The position numbers and the translations under genes were made by a program. 64,000 nucleotides of DNA from CG2-30-36-16 sp964372115 (GTDB lineage Bacteria > Bacteroidota > Ignavibacteria > Ignavibacteriales > Ignavibacteriaceae). The stretch covers positions 28,187 to 92,186 of the forward strand of contig CAYJPN010000022.1 in NCBI GenBank assembly GCA_964372115.1, written 5' to 3'. This document shows, piece by piece, positions 1 through 8,854 of the stretch; within the stretch, counting starts at the first letter, position 1, and every line of letters begins with the position of its first letter. The notes under the pieces are model-generated. The model was not told the origin of the DNA. It made no database searches and saw nothing but the letters and a program-made list of their open reading frames with translations.

Positions 1-1
1 T

Positions 2-2329
2 GGAGTACCTGTAAATAATATTGAAACAACTGACGGCAAGAAAATTTCTGTTACAACTGTTTATGATCTTACCATGGCACAGTACGGAGTTGATAGAGGT
101 TTAGGCGGTGATTATCCAAAAGATTACTCAGACAAAGATTCTTCTTATACTCCGGCCTGGCAGGAAATTTTTACGGGAGTCGATTCAAAAACTGTTATCA
201 GCTTTGCGCGCGAGTGGGCAGGTACTGCCATTAGTACCGAAGGCAAGTGCATGATAATTATTGGCGCCGGAGTGAATCACTGGTTTCATAATAATCTTAT
301 GTACCGTGCGGGAATTATGGCTTTGATGCTTTGCGGCTGCGTTGGAAAAAATGGTGGAGGAATGAATCATTACGTAGGTCAGGAAAAATTAGCTCCTGTT
401 GATTCCTGGTCTACTATTGCATTTGCAAGAGATTGGGTTGATGCCTCACGTCTTCAACAAACGCCAATCTGGCATTACATCAATACCTGTCAATACCGAT
501 ATGACGGACGGACGTCAAAATATAATACTGCGCCGGAAAATGAATTAACTAAAAAACATATGGCGGATTTAATCTTTAAATCCGTACGAATGGGAGGGAT
601 GCCCTTTTATCCGCAGTTTAATAAGAATACACTTGAGTTAAATAAAGAATCTAAATCAAATAATCCTGAAGAGATAAAAAAGAGTGTTTTAGAAAAGCTC
701 AAATCGAAAGATATCGAATATTCCGTTGCCGATCCAGACGCAGAGATTAACTTCCCAAGGGTGTGGTATATTTGGCGGGGCAATGCAATTGCAGGCAGTA
801 TGAAGGGGCACGAGTTTGCTCTCAAACATTACCTTGGAACGCATTCAAATGTAATCGCGAAAGACAATGAAGAAAAAACCGAGGAAGTTAAATGGCACGA
901 TATAGCGCCGGTTGGCAAAATGGATTTAGTTGTTGACTTAAATTTCAGAATGGATTCTTCCGCGCTTTATTCCGACATTGTATTGCCCGCAGCTTCGTGG
1001 TATGAAAAGAATGATTTGAACAGTACCGACATGCATTCCTTCATTCATCCTTTATCGGCGGCTATTGCCCCGGTATGGGAATCAAAAACCGATTGGGAAA
1101 TTTTCAGAAATATCGCCTTCGAAACGAGTCAATTGGCGAAAAAACATTTTAATCATCCGCAGGTTGATGTCGTTACGGTTCCCCTTTCGCACGATTCGCC
1201 TGATGAAATTACGCAGCCCGAAATCAAGGATTGGTATTTGGGCGAATGCGAAGCGATACCCGGAAAAACAACCCACAAAATTACGATCGTCGAAAGAGAT
1301 TACACAAAAATTTATGATAAGTTTATCTCGCTTGGACCAAATGTAAAAACCAAGGGTCTGGGGGCGCACGGCAATCATTATCAGTGCGGAGATTTTTATG
1401 ACGATATGATAAAGTCTAATTATTTCCCTACTGAAAAAATTGACGATGAAATTTATCCGTCTCTTAAAGAAGATGTATCGGCGGTAAATGCTGTTTTATA
1501 TCTTTCCTCGCTAACTAACGGCGAACTGACTCACAGAGCTTACAAATACATGGAATCAAAAACCGGTTTGGCGCTTGCCGATCTTGCCGATGGAAGCAGA
1601 GATGTAAGAATCAATTTCAAAGATTTACAAGTTCAACCGCGCAGATATAATACATCGCCTGTCTGGTCGGGGCTAATGAACAATGGGAGAGCGTATTCTG
1701 CATTTACATATAATGTTGAAAGATTGGTTCCATGGAGAACGCTTACCGGACGACAGCATTTTTATCTCGATCATGAAATGTACATAGCCTTTGGCGAAAA
1801 TCTGCCTACGTTCAAACCTTCACCAAAGCCGGAGGTTTTTGGCGAGCTGAAAGAAACTTTGAAAGACGACAACGCAAAAGTTCTGAATTGTTTGACACCG
1901 CACGGTAAATGGCACATTCATTCAACTTACATGGATAATTTGCGAATGTTAACTCTTGGGAGAGGGATGGAACCCTGCTGGTTAAGCGAAGAAGATGCAA
2001 GCGAACTTTCAATTAAAGATAATGATTGGGTTGAAGTTTATAACGATAACGGTGTTTACTGCACCCGCGCAGTCGTAAGTACACGAATTCCAAAAGGTGT
2101 CTGCATTGTTTATCACACAGTTGAAAGGACGATATCTATTCCCAAATCACAGGTGCGCGGAAATAAAAGAGCAGGGATGAATAATAGTATCACCAGAATA
2201 CATCTAAAACCGAATTTTCTTGCCGGCGGATATGGTCAGTTTACGTATCATTTTAATTATTGGGGACCCAGTGCGCCGAACCGGGATACACACGTGGTTG
2301 TTAAAAAAATGACAAAGGTTGTGTTTTAA
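2..2329 (+). CDS. narG: Respiratory nitrate reductase alpha subunit NarG, 5' end cut by window
   Basis: Catalytic Mo-bisMGD subunit of membrane-bound nitrate reductase, reducing nitrate to nitrite with quinol electrons supplied through NarH and NarI. The frame is open from base 2 and reads GVPVNNIETTDGKK before the first ATG at 74, so this is an internal part of the gene and not a start. About 775 residues are visible of the roughly 1200 usual for NarG. Typical stretches include AQYGVDRGLGG, the run around GAGVNHWFHNN and DIVLPAASWYEKNDLNSTDMH. The C-terminal molybdopterin-dinucleotide-binding domain is complete. It ends in TAA 107 bases before narH. The N-terminal Fe-S ligands and the Asp ligand of Mo lie outside the window. 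Confidence 0.97.
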   Translation, partial: GVPVNNIETTDGKKISVTTVYDLTMAQYGVDRGLGGDYPKDYSDKDSSYTPAWQEIFTGVDSKTVISFAREWAGTAISTEGKCMIIIGAGVNHWFHNNLMYRAGIMALMLCGCVGKNGGGMNHYVGQEKLAPVDSWSTIAFARDWVDASRLQQTPIWHYINTCQYRYDGRTSKYNTAPENELTKKHMADLIFKSVRMGGMPFYPQFNKNTLELNKESKSNNPEEIKKSVLEKLKSKDIEYSVADPDAEINFPRVWYIWRGNAIAGSMKGHEFALKHYLGTHSNVIAKDNEEKTEEVKWHDIAPVGKMDLVVDLNFRMDSSALYSDIVLPAASWYEKNDLNSTDMHSFIHPLSAAIAPVWESKTDWEIFRNIAFETSQLAKKHFNHPQVDVVTVPLSHDSPDEITQPEIKDWYLGECEAIPGKTTHKITIVERDYTKIYDKFISLGPNVKTKGLGAHGNHYQCGDFYDDMIKSNYFPTEKIDDEIYPSLKEDVSAVNAVLYLSSLTNGELTHRAYKYMESKTGLALADLADGSRDVRINFKDLQVQPRRYNTSPVWSGLMNNGRAYSAFTYNVERLVPWRTLTGRQHFYLDHEMYIAFGENLPTFKPSPKPEVFGELKETLKDDNAKVLNCLTPHGKWHIHSTYMDNLRMLTLGRGMEPCWLSEEDASELSIKDNDWVEVYNDNGVYCTRAVVSTRIPKGVCIVYHTVERTISIPKSQVRGNKRAGMNNSITRIHLKPNFLAGGYGQFTYHFNYWGPSAPNRDTHVVVKKMTKVVF

Positions 2330-2436
2330 TTTATGATTTATGAAAGACGGAATTAAGAAAAAAATAAAAAAACTTTTTAGTAGCGGTGTATGCAAAGTCA
2401 ATCAAATACTCAATAATAAATAACAGATAATAAATC

Positions 2437-3990
2437 ATGGACATACGATCACAAGTTGCAATGCTTTTTCATTTAGATAAATGTATTGGCTGCCATACAT
2501 GTTCTATTGCCTGTAAAAATATTTGGACAGACAGAAAAGGCGCCGAGTATATGTGGTGGAATAATGTTGAAACCAAACCCGGCACAGGTTATCCATCAAA
2601 ATGGGAAGATCAAAATATTTATAAAGGCGGTTGGAAGAAAAACGGCGATGAAAAACTTTCACTTAGAGGTTCGGGCAAGTATAAGGGATTGCTTAATATT
2701 TTCCACAACCCGTACCTGCCTTTATTGGAAGATTATTATGAACCCTGGACATACAAATATCTTGATCTTATAGAATCTCCTCAAGGAGATGATCAGCCAA
2801 CTGCACGCCCGGTTTCATTAGTAACTGGAAAACCAATAAACATAAAAACAGGTCCCAATTGGGATGACGACTTAAGCGGAACACCTGAATATGCAAGGCG
2901 TGATCCGAACTTAAAAAATTTATCTCCTGCTGAACAAGAAGCAATGTTTCAACTTGAAAAAATGGCGATGTTCTACCTGCCAAGAATTTGCAATCATTGT
3001 TTGAATCCTGCTTGTGTTGCGTCTTGTCCATCGGGGGCAATTTATAAACGGGGTGAAGACGGCGTCGTGTTAATCAATCAGCAGGTTTGCCGCGCATGGA
3101 GAATGTGTGTGACTGCTTGTCCATACAAGAAATCATATTATAATTGGAATACGGGCAAATCCGAAAAATGTATTTTATGTTATCCTAGATTAGAAGCAGG
3201 ACTTGCGCCTGCCTGTATGCATTCGTGCGTTGGAAGGATTCGCTATCTTGGCGTTATGCTTTATGATGCGGATAAAATTCAGGAAGCAGCTTCAGCGCCT
3301 GATGATGAACTAATTGACCGACAATTAGATTTAATTTTAGATCCATTTGATGAAAAAGTAATTCGACATGCAAAAGAAAATGGAATTGCTGATACAACAA
3401 TCCATGCTGCGCAAACTTCGCCGGTTTATAAATTTGTAAAAGTTTGGGGGCTGGGGCTTCCTCTGCATCCTGAGTTTCGTACATTGCCGATGCTCTTTTA
3501 CGTTCCGCCTCTATTACCTGTCATGGCTTCACTCAGTGATCCGGACAACAGCGAACAAGCCGGCAAGCTCGATCCAATTGCGAAGTTTTGGAATAGAGAT
3601 TCGCTTTATGATACATCGACAGATGCTTTATGGGGTACAATTGAGCAAGCGCGATTTCCAATAAAATATATGGCTAATATGTTTGGAGCTGGGAATGAAG
3701 AAAAAATTATTGAGGTTCTTAAGAAACAGTTAGCGGTTCGTATTCACAGAAGAAGTGTAACTGTCGGCGATATAAATAAAACATTGGTTGAAGGTGCGCT
3801 TAGTGACGTTAGTTTGATGCCGGAGATTGCCGATGATATTTACAAATTATCGGCATTGGCAACTTTTGACGACCGTTTTAACATTCCTCCTGCTCACAGA
3901 GAACAGGCTTTGGAAATGCTTGAAAATACCGGTGATACAAAAGGTTCAACCGGGTTTGGGTTCAAAGAAACACCGGCCAGAGGATTATAA
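2437..3990 (+). CDS. narH: Nitrate reductase beta subunit NarH (Fe-S electron-transfer protein)
   Basis: 517-residue electron-transfer subunit carrying one 3Fe-4S and three 4Fe-4S clusters between NarI haems and NarG. Four cysteine groups are visible: CIGCHTCSIAC from residue 16, CNHCLNPACVASCP from residue 185, CRAWRMCVTACP from residue 218, and CILC from residue 245 with its partner ACMHSC. Trp221 replaces a cysteine in the third group, the family hallmark that makes it a 3Fe-4S cluster. Length is normal for NarH. It lies between narG and narJ, 2 bases from narJ, so it is almost certainly cotranscribed with it. Confidence 0.97.
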   Translation: MDIRSQVAMLFHLDKCIGCHTCSIACKNIWTDRKGAEYMWWNNVETKPGTGYPSKWEDQNIYKGGWKKNGDEKLSLRGSGKYKGLLNIFHNPYLPLLEDYYEPWTYKYLDLIESPQGDDQPTARPVSLVTGKPINIKTGPNWDDDLSGTPEYARRDPNLKNLSPAEQEAMFQLEKMAMFYLPRICNHCLNPACVASCPSGAIYKRGEDGVVLINQQVCRAWRMCVTACPYKKSYYNWNTGKSEKCILCYPRLEAGLAPACMHSCVGRIRYLGVMLYDADKIQEAASAPDDELIDRQLDLILDPFDEKVIRHAKENGIADTTIHAAQTSPVYKFVKVWGLGLPLHPEFRTLPMLFYVPPLLPVMASLSDPDNSEQAGKLDPIAKFWNRDSLYDTSTDALWGTIEQARFPIKYMANMFGAGNEEKIIEVLKKQLAVRIHRRSVTVGDINKTLVEGALSDVSLMPEIADDIYKLSALATFDDRFNIPPAHREQALEMLENTGDTKGSTGFGFKETPARGL

Positions 3991-3992
3991 TT

Positions 3993-4658
3993 ATGGAAAA
4001 ACGAACAGTACGAATTCATTACGATTTATTTGCACTGCTATTAGCTTATCCTGATAAAGAATTACTTTTAAAGGTAGAAGCCGCACAAGAATTTATAAAT
4101 AATAATTATCCTGATGCGGCAGAAACAATGATTGAGTTCACCGAATTTGCAAGGGAAACGTTACCTTGGAAGTGGGAAGAAATTTACACACGCACTTTTG
4201 ATGTGCAGGCTATTACAACGCTTGATGTTGGTTATGTTTTGTTTGGAGATGATTACAAAAGAGGGGAATTGTTGGTTAACCTCAACAAAGAACATACTAA
4301 AGCAGCGAATGATTGCAAAACAGAATTATCCGATCATCTGCCAAACCTATTACGACTTCTCAACAAGGTAAACGATAACGATTTTAAGAACGACCTTGTT
4401 TATTTAATAATCAAACCTGGGCTAAAAAAAATCATTAGCGAATTTGATAACAGAAAAATTGAAAAGAAAAATAAGATTTATGAGAAACATCACAACACCC
4501 TTATTCCACAGGAAAAGAAATACGGAACAGTGTATAAATATCTTCTTAAATCTTTATTAATGGTTCTGGACAAGGATTTTGATGATAATCAAAAAGCGAT
4601 AATTGATGAAAGTCAGTTTCAAACCAAATTTGCAAATGAAATGGAACTACCGGATTAG
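3993..4658 (+). CDS. narJ: Nitrate reductase assembly chaperone NarJ
   Basis: 221-residue NarJ/TorD-family chaperone expected to bind apo-NarG and promote cofactor insertion and membrane attachment. The sequence is helical and acidic, with the family-typical LLAYPDKELL near the N-terminus and a conserved FDVQAITTLDVGYVLFGDDYKRGELL stretch (about residues 70-95). The position between narH and narI is diagnostic. It begins 2 bases after the narH stop and ends in TAG just before the narI ribosome-binding site. The C-terminal third is lysine-rich and less typical. Confidence 0.93.
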   Translation: MEKRTVRIHYDLFALLLAYPDKELLLKVEAAQEFINNNYPDAAETMIEFTEFARETLPWKWEEIYTRTFDVQAITTLDVGYVLFGDDYKRGELLVNLNKEHTKAANDCKTELSDHLPNLLRLLNKVNDNDFKNDLVYLIIKPGLKKIISEFDNRKIEKKNKIYEKHHNTLIPQEKKYGTVYKYLLKSLLMVLDKDFDDNQKAIIDESQFQTKFANEMELPD

Positions 4659-4667
4659 GAGAATGAT

Positions 4668-5396
4668 ATGAATTTGTTAAATAATTTTTTCTTTGTTGCT
4701 TTGCCTTATCTTGCCATAATTATTTTCTTAATAGGCTCTATATATCGGTACAAATCAAAAAAATTCTCTTACTCTTCTTTGTCCTCACAATTTTTAGAAA
4801 CGAGACGCTTGTACTGGGGTTCGCTTCCCTTCCACTGGGGGATAGTGTTTCTTTTCTTCGGTCACTTAATAGCTTTTGCAATTCCTCAATCAGTTTTGCT
4901 CTGGAATCAACAGCCTGTCCGTCTGGCAATTCTTGAGATAACGGCTTTTGTGTTTGGTATTATGACACTGCTGGGTCTTATCAATTTATTTTATAGGAGA
5001 ATAACTAATCCGCGTGTCAGAATAGTTTCTAGTTATATGGATATAATTCTTGAATTGCTGCTTCTTGCACAAATCTTTTTAGGGCTGTGGGTGGCTTATG
5101 GATTCCGTTGGGGCTCGTCCTGGTTTTCTGTTGTTTTAACACCGTATCTGTATTCCATTTTTACACTAACTCCACAAACTGACGCTGTATTTATGCTGCC
5201 GGTTATTGTTCAACTTCATATAATAGGCGCTTTCTTAATTATTGCGATTATTCCTTTTACAAGATTAGTCCACTTTCTTGTATTTCCTTTAAGCTATCTG
5301 TGGAGACCTTATCAAAAAGTTATTTGGAATTGGGACAATAAGAAAGTGCGTAGTGCAAAAGAAAATTGGCCTATTCACCAACCGCATAATAATTAA
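4668..5396 (+). CDS. narI: Nitrate reductase gamma subunit NarI (cytochrome b)
   Basis: 242-residue membrane subunit that oxidises quinol and passes electrons through two b haems to NarH. About five transmembrane helices are visible. Histidines suited to haem binding lie in FHWGIVFLFFGHLIAF and in the last helix pair (QLHIIGAF and RLVHFLVFPLSYLWRPYQ). The C-terminal LWRPYQ motif is typical of NarI. The start follows a TAGGAG Shine-Dalgarno that overlaps the narJ stop. Confidence 0.95.
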   Translation: MNLLNNFFFVALPYLAIIIFLIGSIYRYKSKKFSYSSLSSQFLETRRLYWGSLPFHWGIVFLFFGHLIAFAIPQSVLLWNQQPVRLAILEITAFVFGIMTLLGLINLFYRRITNPRVRIVSSYMDIILELLLLAQIFLGLWVAYGFRWGSSWFSVVLTPYLYSIFTLTPQTDAVFMLPVIVQLHIIGAFLIIAIIPFTRLVHFLVFPLSYLWRPYQKVIWNWDNKKVRSAKENWPIHQPHNN

Positions 5397-5406
5397 TTAA
5401 AAAAGT

Positions 5407-6870
5407 ATGGGAGAAAAAATAACAAGTATGGCACATCGGATATTATTCTTTAATACTTTAGCATTCACAATTTGTTTTTCTGCATGGATGTTGAACGGAA
5501 CATTAGTTTCGTTTCTGGTTGATAACCATGTGTTTGATTGGAGCCCGGTTCAAATTGGCTGGCTTCTCGGTATCCCGGTTTTGACAGGTTCGATATTCAG
5601 ATTGCCTGTTGGAATATTGACTGACCGGTTTGGAGGACGATACGTTTACAGTTTTCTGATGTTAATTTCTGCCATTCCTATGTTCCTCCTTTCATACACA
5701 AATTCGTATGTTTTATTACTCATATGCAGCTTTGGATTTGGATTAACGGGGGCAAGTTTTGCAGTTGGTGTTGCATATACTTCCGTTTGGTATCCCGCCA
5801 AGTGGCAAGGAACAGCACTTGGCATATTTGGAATTGGCAACCTTGGTGCCGCTTTAACTACTTTAATTGGTCCTTCCGTATTACAATTTTTAACTGATAG
5901 TGGAAGTAAAATAGATAATTGGCGTTGGTTACCAATTATTTATGCAGTAATACTTCTTATTATGGCAATTATCTTTTTTCTCTTTACAGAAAATAAAAAA
6001 CCTGAAAGGAGCGAAAAAAAATTCTTAGAACTACTTGAACCATTGCGAAATATTAGAGTATGGAGATTCGGTCTTTATTATTTTCTGGTCTTTGGTTGTT
6101 TTGTTGCATTCTCACAATGGCTGGTTCCATATTACCTGAATGTTTATTATATGCCGTTTGTTCAAGCCGGAATGGTTGCGAGTTTATTTAGTTTCCCTGC
6201 CAGTGTTATCCGTATGCTTGGAGGATGGTTGTCAGATAAATTTGGCCCACGTAGAGTGCTTGTATCGGTTTTTATAGCATCAACCGTACTAGGATTGTTA
6301 TTGGCCTTTCCAAAAATGGAATTGTATTCCCCCGGTAAAGGAGTAATATCAAAAAACAAAGGAGTTGTTACATCTATCTCTGATAACTTAATTAAAGTTG
6401 ATAACAATGAGTATCCTTTTAATTCTCTAAAAAGTACAACTGAATTAAATGAAGATGGATTTTTAGTATTTCCGGAAAAAACAATGTGGCAAGAGCCTAC
6501 AGTAAAAGTTGGCGATACTATAAAAAAGAATCAACTTATTGCCAAGGGGATTACAAAAATAAATTTTCAAGCAAATGTTAATATTTTTGTTTTCTTTGTT
6601 CTATTGATTGGATTATCGTGGGGATTAGGAATGGGTGCGGTATATAAATTTATTCCGATGTATTTTCCAAATACTGTCGGGGTTGTTGGCGGCACCGTAG
6701 GCGTTTTAGGCGGACTCGGTGGATTTTTCGGCCCAATTTTGTTTGGTTACCTTTTAGAGTTCACAGGTTTGTGGCCAAGCAGCTGGTTATTCATATTTTT
6801 ACTTTCACTCGCTTGCTTAATTTGGATGCAAATAGCAATTAATAAAATGAATAAGAGAAATGAAAAATAA
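5407..6870 (+). CDS. narK: Nitrate/nitrite transporter NarK with inserted soluble domain
   Basis: Major facilitator superfamily nitrate/nitrite transporter, 487 residues with about 12 membrane helices. Family features include RLPVGILTDRFGGRYV, the glycine-rich nitrate-signature region GFGLTGASFAVGVAY and, in the C-terminal half, GTVGVLGGLGGFFGP. Odd: about 90 extra hydrophilic residues (roughly 304-396, bases 6319-6590) sit between two helices of the C-terminal half. They are rich in short strands and include VKVGDTIKKNQLIAKG, which looks like the turn of a biotinyl/lipoyl-type barrel-sandwich fold but has no MKM lysine. The gene ends 11 bases inside the following hemerythrin-like gene, so the two are translationally linked. 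Confidence 0.93.
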   Translation: MGEKITSMAHRILFFNTLAFTICFSAWMLNGTLVSFLVDNHVFDWSPVQIGWLLGIPVLTGSIFRLPVGILTDRFGGRYVYSFLMLISAIPMFLLSYTNSYVLLLICSFGFGLTGASFAVGVAYTSVWYPAKWQGTALGIFGIGNLGAALTTLIGPSVLQFLTDSGSKIDNWRWLPIIYAVILLIMAIIFFLFTENKKPERSEKKFLELLEPLRNIRVWRFGLYYFLVFGCFVAFSQWLVPYYLNVYYMPFVQAGMVASLFSFPASVIRMLGGWLSDKFGPRRVLVSVFIASTVLGLLLAFPKMELYSPGKGVISKNKGVVTSISDNLIKVDNNEYPFNSLKSTTELNEDGFLVFPEKTMWQEPTVKVGDTIKKNQLIAKGITKINFQANVNIFVFFVLLIGLSWGLGMGAVYKFIPMYFPNTVGVVGGTVGVLGGLGGFFGPILFGYLLEFTGLWPSSWLFIFLLSLACLIWMQIAINKMNKRNEK

Positions 6871-7519
6871 CGATCAAGAAAAATTATCAAGCGAAAAAAC
6901 AGATCCGCTTGTTAGAAGAGTATCAAAAAACACAAAAGAAGAGTTCTCCCCAATGAACCCGCCGGATGCGTACGACCCGCAAAACATTGAAAAAGTTTCT
7001 TATGAAAAGATGCATCCATTCTTACGGGAATTGATCGATGAACATATGATGTTTGCAAAAGTATTAGACTCGTTTGAACATGCCCTGATTAATTGGCGTA
7101 ATAACAAATGGATATTCAACGATATGATTAATGAAGGATTAAAACAATTTTTTAATTTCTTCGATGAAAAAGTACCGGCGCACAATCAGAAAGAAGAAAA
7201 GAAACTTTTCTCCGTGCTGCAAGAAAAACTAATTGAATCAGACGAACATAATTCAAGAGATTCTTCATATACCGGAATTAGTCTGATGGAGGACGAACAT
7301 ATCAAAGTTGCGCAGGCGGCGGCTATCGTTTTTAATTTCTTAGGATTGGGTTCACGTTTACCCGATAAGAATTCGCAAGAAATTACATTTGAAGCCGCAT
7401 TTGATCAAGGTATTGCAATTGTAGAAACAATGAAACTGCATATCTTCAGAGAAGAGAATATATTGTTTCCGCAGGCAATGCAATTGTTTACTTCATCGGA
7501 TTTTGAAAAATTGAACTGA
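6860..7519 (+). CDS. Hemerythrin-like (HHE) di-iron protein
   Basis: 219-residue cytoplasmic protein with a hemerythrin cation-binding four-helix bundle starting near residue 50. Candidate iron ligands are visible as HPFLRELIDEHMMF, VPAHNQKEEKKLF, DEHIKVAQ and LHIFREENILFP. Such proteins bind O2 or NO or take part in iron-centre repair. The location at the end of the nar operon, overlapping narK by 11 bases, suggests a role in coping with NO or nitrite made by nitrate respiration (inference). The first 50 residues are charged and probably disordered. It ends in TGA; a terminator follows at 7805. Confidence 0.88.
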   Translation: MKNNDQEKLSSEKTDPLVRRVSKNTKEEFSPMNPPDAYDPQNIEKVSYEKMHPFLRELIDEHMMFAKVLDSFEHALINWRNNKWIFNDMINEGLKQFFNFFDEKVPAHNQKEEKKLFSVLQEKLIESDEHNSRDSSYTGISLMEDEHIKVAQAAAIVFNFLGLGSRLPDKNSQEITFEAAFDQGIAIVETMKLHIFREENILFPQAMQLFTSSDFEKLN

Positions 7520-7584
7520 GCTAGGAATTCTAGTAATATCCGGCAATCGTAAATTATAGTTGTTCTTTTAAATATTATCTCCGA

Positions 7585-7804
7585 GTTGATAAGTCTAAGT
7601 TTACAAATGTTTTATTTGTCGTTCCAGCTTAGGCGGAGTCTCCAAAACTAACGTGAATACGATTTATCAACCGACCCGTCTCTTGATGCAGACGGAGAGG
7701 GTGTGTTTGGAAACGAACAAGCCTGCCGGTTCCGATTACAATCGGAATGTTTTGCGAAGGAGAGTTTTTAAAGTCGATTTGATATAATCATATCTATTTT
7801 ATTT
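7585..7804 (+). ncRNA. Candidate structured leader RNA upstream of the Moco operon
   Basis: About 220 bases without an ORF but with nested complementarities. GTTGATAA (7585-7592) pairs with TTATCAAC (7664-7671); inside it CTAAG (7595-7599) pairs with CTTAG (7628-7632); inside that ACAAAT (7603-7608) pairs with ATTTGT (7614-7619). Downstream are a CGTCT/AGACG stem (7677-7694) and a perfect 7-bp TTCCGAT/ATCGGAA hairpin (7730-7747). An intrinsic terminator follows at 7805. The layout resembles a cis-regulatory leader of the molybdenum cofactor genes. I could not match it to a known riboswitch class. Confidence 0.45.
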
Positions 7805-7836
7805 AAACCCCGCCGGCGCAAAGCGGGGTTTCTTAT
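7805..7836 (+). terminator. Rho-independent terminator
   Basis: AAACCCCGC (7805-7813) and GCGGGGTTT (7823-7831) form a perfect 9-bp stem with a 9-base loop, followed by a T-rich tail. It can end the nar-hemerythrin transcript. It could also act as the expression platform of the structured leader before the gene at 7904. Confidence 0.85.
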
Positions 7837-7903
7837 TATAAATCCGAGAAGATCAGGCGAATCAATGTAATCCGCACTCTATTAAATAATAAAGGAATAA
7901 AAA

Positions 7904-8221
7904 ATGTCACAAATACCGAAACGATTTCAAAAATTTACTGAAGATTATTCGCAAGTTGCAAAAGCTTACGAGACACTTGGCGATGCTGTTCACGCTGCCG
8001 GTCCACTTGAAGTGAAAACAAGAGCATTGGTAAAACTTGCAATTTCAACCGGCGCTCGATTGGAAGGTGCAGTTCATTCACATGCGCGTAAAGCTATTAA
8101 AGCTGGCTGCTCAGCTGAGGAAATGCGTCAAGTTGCTTTGCTTTCATTACCAACAATCGGACTTCCATCTATGATGGCTGCTTTAAGCTGGATTGACGAT
8201 ATAATCGAGCATAAAAAATGA
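7904..8221 (+). CDS. Carboxymuconolactone decarboxylase (CMD/AhpD) family protein
   Basis: 105-residue single-domain CMD-fold protein. Family features are EVKTRALVKLAISTGARLEGAVHSHARKAIKAG in the central helices and the typical SAEEMRQVALLSLPTIGLPSMMAAL C-terminus. The CxxC redox pair of AhpD-type members is absent: the equivalent region reads LEGAVHSH, so peroxiredoxin-type disulfide chemistry is unlikely. Substrate is unknown. It is the first gene after the structured leader, and its stop overlaps the start of the chromate-transporter gene (ATGA), so it probably heads the Moco operon. Confidence 0.85.
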   Translation: MSQIPKRFQKFTEDYSQVAKAYETLGDAVHAAGPLEVKTRALVKLAISTGARLEGAVHSHARKAIKAGCSAEEMRQVALLSLPTIGLPSMMAALSWIDDIIEHKK

Positions 8222-8742
8222 TAAAAACTTTAGTAAATCTATTTTGGGCATTTATTAAAGTAGGCTCATTTTCATTTGGCGGCGCTTATTCTCTTATCCC
8301 GCTAATTGAAAAAGAAGTTGTTAAGAATCATCAGTGGTTAAGTAACAGTGAATTTTTAAAAGTGCTCGGAATGGTGGAAATATTTCCCGGCGCTATATCG
8401 ATAAAGTTTGCAACATACACTGGCTACAAAACTGCCGGCATCTTAGGGGCAATTGCAGCAAACCTTGGAAATATTTTCACTCCTGCAATTTTGATTCTGT
8501 TTAGTACATACATTTATTCTATTTATGAAAAAAATGTTTTGGTAACCAAAGCCTTTGATGGAATTAAATATGCCGTCATCGGAATGATTGCCGCTATTAT
8601 GTACCAATACGCAGTAAAGAATGCTAACCATTGGCAAGAGTTTGTTTTGTTGGCGATCGGCGCCTCGTTGATATTTTTTTTCAAGCTTCATCCGGCTTAT
8701 GTTGTACTTATTGCCGCTGTAATTGGAATGGTGATATTGTGA
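8218..8742 (+). CDS. Chromate transporter (CHR) family protein, half-size
   Basis: 174-residue membrane protein of the CHR superfamily in the short single-domain form (long ChrA proteins hold two such halves). Conserved N-terminal features are KVGSFSFGGAYSLIPLIEKEVV and the MVEIFPGAISIKFATYTGYKTAG stretch. About five membrane helices follow. Short CHR genes usually occur as adjacent pairs; only one is present here, so it would have to form homodimers or be vestigial. Oxyanion transport (chromate, sulfate, possibly molybdate) is an inference from family and operon context. It overlaps the preceding gene by 4 bases. Confidence 0.85.
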   Translation: MIKTLVNLFWAFIKVGSFSFGGAYSLIPLIEKEVVKNHQWLSNSEFLKVLGMVEIFPGAISIKFATYTGYKTAGILGAIAANLGNIFTPAILILFSTYIYSIYEKNVLVTKAFDGIKYAVIGMIAAIMYQYAVKNANHWQEFVLLAIGASLIFFFKLHPAYVVLIAAVIGMVIL

Positions 8743-8754
8743 AAGAAAAATATT

Positions 8755-8848
8755 TAACCACGAGTGTACAGAAAGGATTTCACAAAGAATCACAAAGTAA
8801 ATACTTAGTGAACCCTAGTGAAGAACTTCATGTCCTTTGTGGTAAAGA
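8755..8848. repeat. Intergenic CACAAAG-type repeat with inverted ends
   Basis: The gap before moaA begins with TTTAACCACGAG and ends with CCTTTGTGGTAAAG, so its ends are inverted copies. Between them lie TTTCACAAAGAA and TCACAAAG. The same words recur at 10821-10890 before moeA, so this is a dispersed palindromic intergenic element and not unique leader sequence. Confidence 0.6.
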
Positions 8849-8854
8849 GAGATT

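Noticed and set aside
7585..7804. Assignment of the leader as a known Moco, cobalamin, FMN, TPP or SAM riboswitch
   Set aside because: I could not recognise the conserved core of any of these classes; left as unassigned structure.
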